Positions 1-11,962 of a stretch of DNA of 64,000 bases are shown in pieces. The position numbers were made by a program, and so were the translations under genes. Below the pieces are notes generated by a model. It was not told the origin of the DNA, did no database searches, and was given only the letters and a program-made list of their open reading frames with translations. Origin of the DNA: Amaranthus tricolor (Eukaryota > Streptophyta > Magnoliopsida > Caryophyllales > Amaranthaceae); NCBI RefSeq assembly GCF_026212465.1, contig NC_080052.1:31356326-31420325 (forward strand), read 5' to 3'. How positions within the stretch are numbered: position 1 is the stretch's first letter; every line of letters starts with the position of its first letter.

Positions 1-280
1 ATGTTATGGATTAGTGCGATAGTTATTTAACTCTATATTTAAGTCATGGATCTATTATTTGATGCTTTTGTTGCTGATTGCATTCTCCAGGGATTCCATT
101 TACAAATAATTTATCAAGATTACAAGAATAATTAATAACCGATTTTTTTATTTTTGACCCAACAGGGAGAACTTATATCATCCCTTTTCTTAGAATTTAT
201 GGTATATTTTATCTAGCTTTTACAAGGTCATAAATAGTATATTAAATTATTACAATTATAGCTACGTGTCAGATCACTTC

Positions 281-321
<41 letters not shown>

Positions 322-323
322 TT
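281..323. repeat. (ATTT)n microsatellite
   Basis: About ten uninterrupted copies of the tetranucleotide ATTT. The open reading frame that runs through it is only translated repeat. No gene is seen nearby. Confidence 0.95.
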
Positions 324-397
324 GCAATTATATGTACAATCCTAACACATCAATTAACTCATTGAACTTATTTGTAATTAAATTCTTCTTTGGAAGA

Positions 398-398
<1 letters not shown>

Positions 399-468
<70 letters not shown>
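399..468. repeat. (TA)n microsatellite
   Basis: About 35 uninterrupted TA dinucleotides. It is followed about 30 bp later by a fragment resembling an initiator-Met tRNA primer-binding site, but no LTR could be paired with it. Confidence 0.95.
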
Positions 469-471
<3 letters not shown>

Positions 472-988
472 AGTCTAACAACAATATAACATAGATAGTA
501 TCAGAGCAGCTAATTTTTCAAAACATTTTCAAAAAATTCAAAAAAAATGACGTTTTCCTTTAATATGTACTCAACATCATTCATGTTCAAATATTCCACC
601 TGCTAACTCTTTTGATAAAAGTAATGGTATGAATACACCTTTAATAGTCTATATATATAGCTAAGGCAACTTAATCACAATGCACAACAACAAACCAAAA
701 CAAAACTCAAATTCAAAACACAACCAAACTTTTTTTTTTTTTAAAAAAAAGAAAGATAAAAATGGAAAATTCAAGCAAAAACCTATCCAAACAATAAGGA
801 ATGAGTTTATAAAGATGGTGGAAGAAAAACCAGGAAGACATAACCAATTTCAAGTTCATTATTATCCTCAAAGAAATTGTTACATTTGAAATATGTATAT
901 TAATTAATTTATTGCAATTCTAGTTTTTTTTTTTTATTTACTTGGTGCACATCTAACATCTTGAAATTTACTTCACTGCTATTTCACA

Positions 989-1247
989 CTCCTTCACTCT
1001 AGCAAAATTGTTACATTTGAATTTAATTTGCATTTTATATAATATATAGTAATTCAATAATATTTTTTAGTTATGCATGAGTAAAAAATATAAAGAGTTG
1101 ATTAATATTAATTGAATTAATATTCATATTTTAGACGAATTAAATAAATAAGATCTTATTTGACTATGTTTTAACTTATTAAATAAGAATAAAAATATAT
1201 AATTTATTATTGATTGATAAATGGTATCCAAAAAAAAAAGGAGATAG
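989..1247. mobile_element. degenerate MITE, same family as 22172-22418
   Basis: The left edge reads CTCCTTCACTC and the right edge GGAGATAG. These resemble the CTCCCTCCG-type ends of Stowaway/mariner MITEs. The interior (an ACATTTGAATTT segment, TTATGCATGAG, AGACGAAT, then ATCTTATTTGACTATGTTTTA) is clearly alike in order and sequence to the copy at 22172-22418. There is no coding capacity. The exact ends are uncertain. Confidence 0.45.
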
Positions 1248-2745
1248 TTTTATTAGAATGGAATGGGAATATATCACTTAATTGATAAACAACTTATTCT
1301 TCAATGATAATTAATTTAAATTGATCAAATCTTATTATGACTTATTTAATCTTATACAAATATATTCCTTTTTTCATTTATTCTTTTTGAGTTGGGTTAT
1401 TTTAGGTTTTGTTTAACTTAAGGTATAAACATATTTATTGATTACTAAATAAATATGAGTCGAATGATGTTTTGTGTAAATTTTTTGTTTATATTTATAT
1501 ACCAATTCTAAGATACGGACATTTAGATCGAATTAAGATAGCAACGTTTTTGATGGGCCAGTTATTTTTGATTTTTAAGCGTACTTTTCAGTAAATTAAT
1601 TAAAGTCATTTTAAAGTTCTCACTATGTTAGAGTTATGTTGGAGTTATTATGTTGTCTTGATTTAAAAGTATTTGTAAATTTAATTTTCTTTAATAAATC
1701 AATTTGGATCAAGTTTTGTTTAGGACTATTTTCAATTAGGTTTCAATTCGGTCAATATCGAGCCTATTATCCTAAATCTTCAACTGCAAATTAACATTTG
1801 GTTATGATCATTTAACTTCACTTGGCTTTGGTTTGAGTTAGTTTAACATTTCAATTATATAAATTCAAAATGAGATAAAAAAATGATTTGGAAGAAATGT
1901 GAGGGTGAAATTAAGATAAAGAATAAATATGTAAATAAAAAAGCAAATAAAGATACAAAATGTGGGATTATAACCAAATAAAAAAATGTACTAAATTTAT
2001 CAAAACCCCAAAAAATACAGCATATTTGTTGGTAGAGATGGAGTATGTCACAACTCACAAACATGATGTTAAGCATATGATGCAAGTATCTCATTAAACT
2101 ACATTAATACTCATTTTTTATTACTTTTTTTATTATAGAATAGGCTGAAGATCGAACCCAATACCTTGCCTACAGAAGGTGGTATTTACTCCGACTAAGA
2201 CAAAATCAGATTCTGTTAATATTGTTTCCAAAATATTCAAGATAGGACCTTTTTTTTAGACAACTTTAATGAGGGACAATCTTTACCGTGAGACAACATT
2301 AAAATAAGAAGCCCTTATACTAATAATATATCTTAATTAAATTATTCAATTATATATGTAATGCGTCTCAAAGTGAGAGACCGTCTCATAAAATAATTTA
2401 TAATAAAACAAATATTGTGCTTTTTTATCTCTAATTTAATTATATTCATTGGTTGCTTTTCGTCATCTAGCTTATCACATGTCTAACAGCAGAATATATC
2501 AACCAGAGAGTTGTTTAATCTTGTTTTTCAACTAAAGAATAATATATTTAGCACTAAAAAAGCAGATTAGGATGGCAATTTCATCAATTATCATCCTCCA
2601 CACCAAAAATGAGAAAATTAGAATATTTTAGCTTTTACTATTACTCCGCATTCTATGGAATATTTTTTTTCCAAACAAAACAAAACAAGTATGTGTTTCA
2701 ATATTCGATATCTATATATTTCAAAAAAAAATTTAAAAGTATATA

Positions 2746-3004
2746 CTATTCTCTCTATTTCCTAATGTTTTTTCCCGTTTAAAATATTTTATTTTGGAGA
2801 GAGAAATTTAATTAAGATTTTTAAGACATATTAACAATAAAATACATCCATGTGAAATTTTGTTAGATTTATCTTAATGTATATTTTTTTATAATATATT
2901 TTTTATAATTTTTTATGATGCGTATTTAGAGATATTAAGGCATAAAATTTACATTGAAAACTATACAAAAATTAAACGAGAAGAGAAAAAAAGAACAGAG
3001 GGAG
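2746..3004. mobile_element. Stowaway-like MITE (degenerate)
   Basis: A 259-bp AT-rich segment flanked by TA on both sides. The right end read inward is CTCCCTCTGTTCTTTTTTTC, the usual Stowaway terminus. The left end CTATTCTCTCTATTTCC is a weaker match. CGTTTAA occurs at corresponding positions inside both ends. It has no coding capacity. Confidence 0.5.
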
Positions 3005-3309
3005 TATAATTTTATATGTCAAGACAAATCCAACATAATCTTACATACATAAATTATAACTTAAAGATATCTATAAAAAAAATCATGTACGAATTTCTTT
3101 CTTCTTTAAGTAAACATTCATCTTGAGAACATCAAAGGGGAAAAAAGGAAGTAGGAAGTAAATGATGAAGCTATGCTCTTTGGTCTATACTAATTCAGCA
3201 AAAATAAGTTCAGATAAAGCTATGTGTCACAACTTCGGAGTCCTAATAACAATATTTTCTATACGAAAGTTACAAATAAGGATCTGCTGCCCTAAAAGTG
3301 TCAGCACAA

Positions 3310-3993
3310 TCAGAAAAAGAACAGGCAAAGAATCACACAACACACAAGAAAAAATGAAACTCTGCTCAAACATTTATCAATATGCACAGCTTGCCTTAAT
3401 AACCTCGAGCTACTACCCCCGACTGTAGTGTAGAAATTCGGATATGCGTACAATCTCTGCGAGTTTCCGAACACTCTAGCGTACACCATTTCCCCGAACA
3501 TCACAGCACTTGTTTGGTTGAACAATGACGAAGAAATCGCTTGATCTTCAGGCGGACTAGAACTCTGAACATGGGGTGGTTGATAAGGATTACGAAATGG
3601 AAGAAGCTGGTGCCTAGATTGAGACGCAGCATTCAACAGTGCACGGGTTCCACAAGCTGGTGGTCGTGGAGGTGTTCCTGAACCCTGGGTGAGATCTTTA
3701 GAGTTGTTCGGGGATTGACCTCTGCCGTATAGTGGGATCACAGTTGTGTGAGAAATTTCGGCCTTACAAACTGGACATTGTGGATACTCGTCTGAAGAAA
3801 GAGAGGCGCTCTGCACAAGAAACCACTTATAGATGCACCGCCAGCAGTACAGGTGCCCACATAAGGTGACTACAGGTTCATTTGCGAAATCCAAGCAGAT
3901 ATTGCACTCAAAGGAACCATTTAGATTGTCTGCGTCTTTTGGAGTGACTAGATCAGATTTAGATTTATAATCAAACTGCTGTTCGACTGCCAT
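3310..3993 (-). CDS. RMA: RMA-type membrane-anchored RING E3 ubiquitin ligase
   Basis: A 227-residue protein encoded by one uninterrupted coding exon. An N-terminal C3HC4 RING finger is visible with Cys30, Cys33, Cys45, His47, Cys50, Cys53, Cys73 and Cys76. The middle is Ser/Pro-rich, and the last 16 or so residues are a hydrophobic tail (VSFFLVCCVILCLFFF) that fits a C-terminal membrane anchor. This is the architecture of plant RMA (RING membrane-anchor) ligases, which work at the ER with an E2 enzyme; some family members ubiquitinate aquaporins to keep them in the ER. I chose the ATG at 3993 because the RING follows at the usual distance and a splice-acceptor-like TCTTCCAG lies about 50 bp upstream, so the 5' UTR is probably split by a long intron holding a Copia element. 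Which RMA paralogue it is cannot be told. Confidence 0.88.
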   Translation of the reverse strand: MAVEQQFDYKSKSDLVTPKDADNLNGSFECNICLDFANEPVVTLCGHLYCWRCIYKWFLVQSASLSSDEYPQCPVCKAEISHTTVIPLYGRGQSPNNSKDLTQGSGTPPRPPACGTRALLNAASQSRHQLLPFRNPYQPPHVQSSSPPEDQAISSSLFNQTSAVMFGEMVYARVFGNSQRLYAYPNFYTTVGGSSSRLLRQAVHIDKCLSRVSFFLVCCVILCLFFF

Positions 3994-5761
3994 GGATTAG
4001 TAACGCTGGAAAATTCCTTGAAAGCAGTAGTGTTACTGGTTATCTGGAAGACACAACAGAGAGGTTACAATGAGTTGAAAGGGATCTCGAATTTGATAAA
4101 AACAGAATGAAAGAAAATATCTTAACATTGATCCACATAGAAGAATTAAGAATACATAAGCGTTAGATAAAGAATAAAGATAGTAGAAATTTCAAATGCA
4201 ACCACTTGCAAGAGCACATGATGTAGGTGACATGCTCAAATCATAATAGCAGTGAAATACGGAATGAAGCAACATCAAAGGGCCCATAACCTAGCTGAAA
4301 TGCTGGATCTAGTTCAAGGGAACTAAATATCAAATCCTCAAAAATGCTACTGCTTCAACCATTATTTATTTTCTTGTAATAACTAATGGTGTTACTTGAA
4401 CCTCGAAATGAAAAACTACCTAAAGGTAGAAAATTCTACTGCTTCTATAAGTGCGTGTGTACGTGTCCTACGAGTATAGGAGCTACAAGTACTGCGTCCA
4501 GCCAACCTAGAATCCAACGACGCTTAGCAGATAGAAGAATTATCAAATTGAAGTACTCAATCATGCAATGAAATAGGGAATAATCTCTAGAACCAGTTTG
4601 TCTTAATTCAGCTGGATGGATAAGAATGAGTTGAAAAATATTGCACTACCAACTTTTGTCCCCACAGTGCATATGCAAAATGGGAAACTCTTCACCAAAG
4701 ACATCTGAATCCAATTTACTTTTTCTGTGCTTTAGTATATAATATATATTTCAAGTACAGGACAAACTAGATGTCTTCCTTCCAACATATTAAGGGCAAA
4801 GCCGTCTGAATCTCACAAAGCTAAGAAACTTTGCTCCTCTAACCTTATTCATGAATTCAAATCAGTAATACATCCACGTCAACTAACTGCTCTCAAAGGG
4901 TACAGAAGCAAAAACATTACGCATCCAACCAAGCCCCCACCTGGAAACATCAAAAACGCACAACAGGGGAAAAAACAGAAAAAAAAACTAATCGATCTTA
5001 TGCATATCATTTAAATTACACAAGATAATAATTGTTCAAGCACAAGCCGATGTTCAAGCTCCTACATTACAAAATACTCCATTTCTTCGTGCACATGTGC
5101 CCTATGCCCCTAATTAATTCTATATACTTGCTAATACACTAATTTTTTCTTCAACATCTTTGGTCGACAAAATACTATATTCTATCTGATTCTCTCTAAG
5201 AATATGTTATAGCCAAGATGTGTCAATAGATAAACCAGACATTTTCTAATTAGAATAAAGGAAACAAACTAACCTTGTTAAAAATGAATAGTCAGTTCTC
5301 CCTCTTAAATCGAAACGTCTCACCAACAAATAATTCATAACAATAAACCTCATTCATCATCTAATCACAACTTACAATGATAATAGATACTTCAGCATTC
5401 CAAGGTAGAACCACTCTAGTTACCGATAAAGTAAAAGTGTACAATGGTATAGTCAATTCTGGAAATATGTAAGTTGTTCAACCACATTAAAAGTTCGTAT
5501 AGACATCAATCTAGTAACCTTTCTCTTGATTGTACTATTATTTTAATACTTTTAAGATTGATGAACACTAATAGTGTGAACCAATTTCACAAAAGCTTTC
5601 TCTTAACCACATTAGACTATAGATTAAAGAGTATCAGATTTTAGTTTACAAAAATTTCCTTTTATAATAAGATTTTAAGTCCCAAAATTTCCAAAAATAA
5701 TATAAAATAAACATGACTACAACAATATTGTAAAGATCTAAAGGAATGAAGTCGGTATAAC

Positions 5762-5970
5762 TGTTAATAATATTAGAAATAAATACCCCTATTAGCTCTA
5801 ATATAAATATAAAATAAAAGGGATATATATAAAAAGGAATCCCTCTTGTACTCTCAATTAATTACTTTTCAATCTTAATAAAATTAGTCTTCTTCTTCCT
5901 TTCTCTGTTTGTTTTTCTCTGTTTTCCTTGTTGTTCTTCTCCATTTGCATAGTTTTTTCAACAATTAACA
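5762..5970 (+). repeat. 5' LTR of the Copia element
   Basis: 209 bp, TG...CA termini. It contains an AT-rich stretch with TATATATAAAAAG as a likely TATA region and a CT-rich 3' half. It matches the 3' LTR except for one base (TTTTTTCAAC here, TTTTTTCTAC there). Confidence 0.96.
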
Positions 5971-5980
5971 TGGTATCAGA
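5971..5980 (+). other. Copia primer-binding site
   Basis: TGGTATCAGA immediately follows the LTR. It is complementary to the 3' end of plant initiator Met-tRNA, the usual primer for Copia minus-strand synthesis. Confidence 0.9.
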
Positions 5981-6089
5981 CGCCTTTGAATCTTCATCTA
6001 TCTCGTTGGTTATCACTATTCACTGATTTTTTTTTCTTTGCTTTCCCTGGTTTCTCCCGTTCATCTTTTTCGTTTCTTCATTTCTTCTC

Positions 6090-9000
6090 ATGGCGGCCAT
6101 TTCAAACAACTCCTGCACCAAAACCCTTGACCCTATTCAAGATCCGACTTCACCCTATTATCTTCATCCGAGTGATTCTCAACTTTTATTGGTTCCGATA
6201 CCCTTTAATGGCACTGGATTCAACGATTGGAAAAGATCCGTTACAATTACTCTTTCATCCAAGAACAAACTCGCCTTCATTAATGGTCAAATTCCACAAC
6301 CTAATTCTACTGACCCTAATTTCAAATCTTGGGAAAGAATCAACAATACCATAATTTCTTGGTTAATGAAAGTGTTAGATCCTTAGATTGCTAGAAGTGC
6401 TTTGTATTTCCCAACTGCACAAGAAATTTGGCAAAACCTTGAAGAAAGATTTGGGATAACTTCTGGACCACAGATTTACTCTCTCACTCAGCAAATCTTT
6501 GATATTCGCCAAGGTTCTGATTGTCTCTCTACATATTTCACCAAGATCAAGATGTTATGGGACGAATTCGACGCTTCCAATCCTCTACCTACTTGTACTT
6601 GTACCAATTGTACTTGTGATATCAACAGCAAATTACTTCAAATGAGGGAAGAACAACGGTTAATCCTCTTCCTTATGAAACTCAATCCTGCTTATAAAAC
6701 CATCCGAGGTAATATACTCATGCAACAACCCCTCCCTAGCATCCCTTATGCTTATAGACTTATCATGCAAGAAGAGAAACATACTGATTTAGCCTCACAT
6801 CTCAATCCTACCACTGAGGAAGTTATTGGTCTTGCTGCTGTTAATAAACCAACATTCTACAACCCTAATACCCATACTACCTCTCCATCTCTCACTAGCA
6901 CATATAAACCTTCTTATCCTGGCACTACTAACATCAACCCTAGAAAACACAATCTATTCTGCAATTACTGCAAGAAGCAGGGTCATACAAAAGACAATTG
7001 TTACAAATTACATGGCTTTCCAACATATTCTACAAGGGATAATTGGAACAACAAGAAGATTGCTGCCACGGTTCAACCTGATTATTCCCACAACAATAGC
7101 ACTCCATCTCCAACCCTTACAGTTGATCAGTACAACCAACTCATTTCTCTTCTTGCTCAACATAATACTCACAGTGATTCAACACCTGAGGCTGAACATA
7201 ATGATAACACTTGTCTTCTAACTGGTAAATCCTGTTTTCTATCTATGACTAACTCTACCTGGATAATTGATAGTGGTGCTACTAATCATATGTGCTGTGA
7301 TCTATCTTTGTTTAAATCCTATATAACTGTTTCTAATAACACTGATAATACCATTACCATCCCAAATGGCAATCTTATAAAAATAGCTCACAAAGGAACT
7401 GTTATTTTAGGACCTAATCTCACTCTTAATGATGTTCTTCATGTTCCTGAATTCCACTTCAATCTTATTTCTGTTCCAAAACTTTGTACTGATATGTCTT
7501 GCAACCTCATTTTTTCCAATAATTGTTGTTATGTTCAGGGCCCTTCTCTGAAAAGGCCAATCTTGCTTGGTAAAATTGTTCAAGGCCTCTACCATATTCT
7601 TGACACATTTCCTGACTCCAATCAACAGACTCTTAATGAATCTTCTCCTTCAATATGCTGTGCTACTTCAGACATTGAACAAACAAAGCTATGGCATCTT
7701 AGACTTGGTCATGCTCCTTTTCTTGTTATCAAACATATTTTTCCTTCCCTAAATGTTTCTGGATGCATAAAGACTTGTATATGTAAAATTTGTCCATCCG
7801 CACGACAAAGTAGATTTCCTTTTTCAACTAGTTCTATTAAAACACATCAAGCTTTTCAATTACTACACATGGATGTATGGGGACCTTATAAACACCTCAC
7901 ACACAATAACTGTAATTCATTTCTCACTATTGTTGATGATTTTACCAGAACTACCTGGATTTTTCTGTTGAAAAGCAGATCTCAAGTTCCTCTTATCTTT
8001 AAGTATTTTTATTCATATGTTTTTAATCAATTTCATAGCAACATACAAAGTGTAAGGACTGACAATGCTCCTGAGCTATGTGCAGGTACTCTACAAGAAT
8101 TTTATCAAATAAAAGGTATTATTAACTATAAGTCTTGTTCTAATACTCCACAACAAAATGGTGTTGTGGAGAGAAAACACAAACATTTACTTGAAACTGC
8201 AAGAGCTTTATTTTTTCAATCCAACATTCCAATAAAATTTTGGGGAGACTATGTTCTCACTGCTGCATACCTCATCAATAGAATGCCATTACAAAGCTTG
8301 GGCAACATCTCTCCCTACCAAAAGCTGTTTAACACTCCTCCTAATATGGATCACTTAAAATGTTTTGGTTGTCTATGTTATGCATCAAATACTTCTCCTA
8401 ACAAAACTAAATTTGATACAAGGGCAACCCCTTGTATATTTCTTGGCTACCCTAATCATCAAAAAGCCTACAAGTTATATGACCTCACCACCCACACTAT
8501 AATCATATCTAGGGATGTCTGTTTTTATGAAAAACATTTTCCTTATCACCAGCAATCAGCACACACACATACTAAGCAACATTACCCCTTTTTCCTACCT
8601 ATTTCAACAGCCACTGACACATTTATGGATGATCCCTATCAAACCCCTATATTTCCAGAGCATAATACAACAGCTCAGAACAATCCATCTCAAACTTCTT
8701 ATGACACATCACCATCTCACACACTTGATCTTTCCACAAGCATTGCACACCATGATCACATTACATCTCCTCTTCCCATCAGACAATCTCTGAGACACTC
8801 TAAACCCCCCACTTATCTTTCAGACTATATTTGTAATAATGTTTCATGTACCACTAATACATGGTGCTCCATGATGTCTTGTAATGATCTCAGCAATTCA
8901 CAACAATGCCTTTTGGCTCATTTTACATCCTTTACTGAACCTACTTCATACAAGGAAGCTTCCCAGGATCCTAAGTGGGTCAATGCTATGCAGAAAGAAT

Positions 9001-10475
9001 TACAAGCATTGTCTGCCAATAACACTTGGACTCTTGTTGAACTTCCTAAAGGTAAGAAACCCATTGGAAGTAAATGGGTTTACAAAATAAAACTACATGC
9101 TGATGGCACAATTGAACGTTATAAAGCCAGGTTAGTAGCCAAAGGATATAATCAAAAACATGGTATTGACTACAATGAAACCTTCTCCCCTGTTGTAAAA
9201 ATGGCCACAATAAGGAGTCTTCTTGCCATTGCTGTCCATAAAAACTGGAATATATTTCAACTTGATGTTAACAACGCTTTCCTTCATGGTGATCTTCATG
9301 AGGAAATATATATGAAAACTCCACATGGCTTTCCCAATCCACAAAATCAGGTTTGTTTACTTAAAAAGTCATTATATGGTCTTAAGCAAGCCTCCAGGCA
9401 ATGGTTCCAAAAATTAATGATTTCTTTACAAACTCAAGGCTTTGTTCAATCCAAAAATGATTACAGCCTCTTCATAAAGAAGGATGGCCATAACATTACA
9501 ATAGTTGCTGTGTACGTTGATGATATTCTATTAACTGGAAATGACATTGCCTGTATTTCTCAACTCAAGCATTATCTCAATGATACTTTTAGTATTAAAG
9601 ACTTAGGAATTCTGCATTATTTTCTTGGTTTGGAAGTTAATTACATTGATGCAGGCATTTTTCTTTCTCAAGCAAAGTTTACAAAAGATATTCTCACAGA
9701 ATCAAAACAACAACATTTCACATCTGTTGTTACTCCTCTCCCACAAAATCTGAAATTGTCCACTGATCAGGGGCATTTATATGACGATCCTAGTTATTAT
9801 AGAACCATGGTTGGTAAGCTAAATTTCTTAACCAACACCAGACCAGATCTAGCTTATACTGTTCAATTCCTTAGTCAGTTTATGCAGAATCCTCGCATTC
9901 CACATGCTTTAGCTCTCCAGCATACATTGAATTATGTACATACTACGTCCAGCCAAGGCATCATCATCAAAGGATCTGATCAATTACATCTGCAAGCATA
10001 TTCCGATTCAGACTGGGCTTCATGTCCTATCAGCAGAAGATCTATCACAGGATACATCTTACTATTAGGCTCCTCCCCCATAAGTTGGAAATCCAAAAAG
10101 CAAGGCACCGTTTCAAGGTCATCAAGTGAAGCAGAATACAGAGCCATGGCATCTGCAGCAAGTGAAGTTACTTGGCTAGTCAGACTTTTAGAAGAACTTC
10201 AACTCACTTCTTTAAAACCTGTTCTTCTGCATTGTGACAATATTAGTGCAATACACATCGCCAAGAACCCTGTGTTCCATGAAAGAACGAAGCACATTGA
10301 CATAGATTGTCACTTTACAAGAGACAAGGTTATAGAAGGCCTTCTTCAGCTCACATACCTACCTACCAAGAATCAATTGGCAGATATTTTAACTAAGATT
10401 TTGCCATCACAACAGCATTATCAATTGATGAACAAACTAGGAATGTCATCCATCCCTAGTTTGCGGGGGTGTTAA
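6090..10475 (+). pseudogene. Copia gag-pol polyprotein, interrupted by one in-frame TAG
   Basis: One frame runs from the ATG at 6090 to a TAA at 10473-10475, two codons into the 3' LTR. It is broken only by a TAG at 6384-6386, after 98 codons of gag. The downstream open part is 1357 codons from 6402. Visible domains, with approximate residues in that part: gag, CCHC zinc knuckle (CNYCKKQGHTKDNC, about 186), protease active site IIDSGATNHM (about 287), the HHCC/GAG-pre-integrase region (LWHLRLGHA, about 430), integrase core with DVWGP and TDNAPE (about 490-555), reverse transcriptase with YVDDILLTG (about 1038), and RNase H with SDSDWA and SSSEAEYRAM (about 1200-1245). The single stop suggests recent inactivation; read-through or an active sister copy cannot be excluded. 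Confidence 0.93.
10461..10469 (+). other. Copia polypurine tract
   Basis: TTGCGGGGG directly precedes the TG of the 3' LTR, the position and composition of the plus-strand primer of Copia elements. Confidence 0.75.
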
Positions 10476-10678
10476 TAATATTAGAAATAAATACCCCTAT
10501 TAGCTCTAATATAAATATAAAATAAAAGGGATATATATAAAAAGGAATCCCTCTTGTACTCTCAATTAATTACTTTTCAATCTTAATAAAATTAGTCTTC
10601 TTCTTCCTTTCTCTGTTTGTTTTTCTCTGTTTTCCTTGTTGTTCTTCTCCATTTGCATAGTTTTTTCTACAATTAACA
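10470..10678 (+). repeat. 3' LTR of the Copia element
   Basis: 209 bp, identical to the 5' LTR except for one substitution close to its end. It is followed directly by the second copy of the ATAAC target duplication. Confidence 0.96.
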
Positions 10679-10954
10679 ATAACAGTAATTTGAAATGTAA
10701 ATCATATCAAAAACACCAGCTTAACCTCCCATATTAATTTCCTTTGACAGCACTTACTTACACTAAACGCTTTCAAAATCTGTAACAGAAAATAAACTTC
10801 TTCAAATTTAAAATTAAAGAAAACTAACTGCGAATCACACCGATAGTATATACATACATACAATCCCAATCAAAATTTGCCGAAACCCTAGAAAGTAAAA
10901 TTAAATATTCAAGAAAGAATCAGCATGCAAATGCATTAAACAGAAAAGTATTAC

Positions 10955-11438
10955 CAGAAGCAATAATAAGATTGGAAAAGAGAGAACGACGCTCCGACTG
11001 TAGGTCGAAGAAGCTTTAATGGCGAAGATGAATTGAAAGATCCATAATCGGCGATAAAAGGGGAGGAATTGAAGAAATGTACCCTGAAAACCCGATTTTC
11101 TGAAACTATCAGATTTATACAAGTAGAAAGCAAGTGGAAAGACGACATAGAATTTGAAGTTTTAAAAATTTGTCAGGAGAAAAACGTGGCAACACGCATT
11201 AGTTAAAGCTTTTTTGGACGCTACTGTCGAGAATTTAGCGACGCTTTCTACATTCAAGTAGACATGGCAACGGGTTGCAGCGTGCGGTGCTCTAGTTTGA
11301 TGGCTCGTGAATCATAATTTAGTACATCATGTTATAGTGTATCGTATCTGAGATTAAATTTTATGATATTTACACAACAAATTGTGATAAATGGAAATGG
11401 ACATATTTTCACTAATTGTTGTTTTCCTCGGTACATTA
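10955..11438 (-). promoter_or_regulatory. inferred leader exon and promoter of the RMA gene
   Basis: The minus strand from about 11150 to 10955 would be the untranslated first exon, ending at a GTAATACTT donor. Upstream, ACGTGGC at 11184-11190 is an ABRE/G-box-like core. The stretch up to the mariner end at 11439 holds nothing else recognisable. The transcription start is not located. Confidence 0.35.
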
Positions 11439-11469
11439 CTCCCTCCGTTCTTTTAAGTTTGTCCACTTT
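11439..11469 (+). repeat. left terminal inverted repeat of the MLE
   Basis: Begins CTCCCTCCGTTC after TA. It pairs with 21961-21991 in inverted orientation over about 31 bp. Confidence 0.88.
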
Positions 11470-11962
11470 ATTATAATGGGTAGTTACAAAAATTTATTCA
11501 CTTTAAAATATTTTCCATTTTTGGAGATCTTTTTTTCTAATATACCCTCATAACCCCTCCCATTTTTTCCATTATACCGTTATATTCGCTCTCTCGTTCC
11601 CTTATTTCTCTCGTATGATCCGCCCCTTCATTATGACCTCCTCAATTATCGTGTCTCTCTAATCTCTCTTTTCCTCACTCTTTGTCTTCAAACTCGCCAT
11701 TTTCATGGCTTCTTTGAACCATTGCCCCCTGTTAATCCCTTAACTTTAGTTCATTTATATTGAACTAAAATAAAAATCAGACTTTTTCTCTACATTTTGA
11801 GGTAAGTTTCATAATTTTTTGTCTTAATCTCCAAAATCACCCCCTGTTCTTCAATTGTCATTAACGTTTCTTCAAAGTTTTGTTTTAATTTGATCTTCCT
11901 TCCTTTTTTTTTGGGTTTAAATTAAAAAAAGCCTGACCTAGATCGTATTTTGATTTTTGAAT

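Larger units (their letters stand above)
469..3160. other. intergenic spacer without recognisable gene
   Basis: AT-rich spacer downstream of the RMA gene. Apart from the two MITEs and a GAGACCGTCTC-type palindrome at 2374-2388 I see no conserved coding segment. The short reading frames here have low-complexity, untypical composition. Confidence 0.6.
5762..10678 (+). mobile_element. nearly intact Ty1/Copia LTR retrotransposon
   Basis: A 4917-bp element bounded by 209-bp LTRs that begin TGTTAATAAT and end ACAATTAACA. It is flanked by a perfect 5-bp target-site duplication, ATAAC (5757-5761 and 10679-10683). A primer-binding site for initiator Met-tRNA (TGGTATCAGA) starts directly after the 5' LTR, and a G-rich polypurine tract (GCGGGGG) abuts the 3' LTR. 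The interior encodes gag and pol in Copia order: protease, integrase, reverse transcriptase, RNase H. The two LTRs differ at a single base, so the insertion is recent. It lies antisense within the inferred 5'-UTR intron of the RMA gene. The Copia lineage was not determined. Confidence 0.97.
4044..10954 (-). other. inferred long 5'-UTR intron of the RMA gene
   Basis: On the minus strand CTTCTG/GTAATACTT at 10955/10954 gives a donor and TCTTCCAG/ATAACC at 4044/4043 an acceptor, so the leader exon would lie at about 10955-11150. The intron would be 6911 bp, of which 4922 bp are the Copia insertion and one TSD copy, leaving about 2 kb originally. RMA genes are known to have intron-free coding regions. 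The junctions are predicted from sequence only. The 4.1-5.7 kb part holds nothing else recognisable. Confidence 0.5.

Noticed and set aside
266..472. 68-codon frame rich in Tyr and Ile
   Set aside because: It is the translation of the ATTT and TA microsatellites.
498..507. GTATCAGAGC resembling a Met-tRNA primer-binding site after ATATAACA
   Set aside because: No LTR pair or pol domain could be found around it; too short to call an element.
5986..6354. 122-codon frame at the Copia 5' end
   Set aside because: It overlaps the true gag frame in another phase and has no gag motifs.
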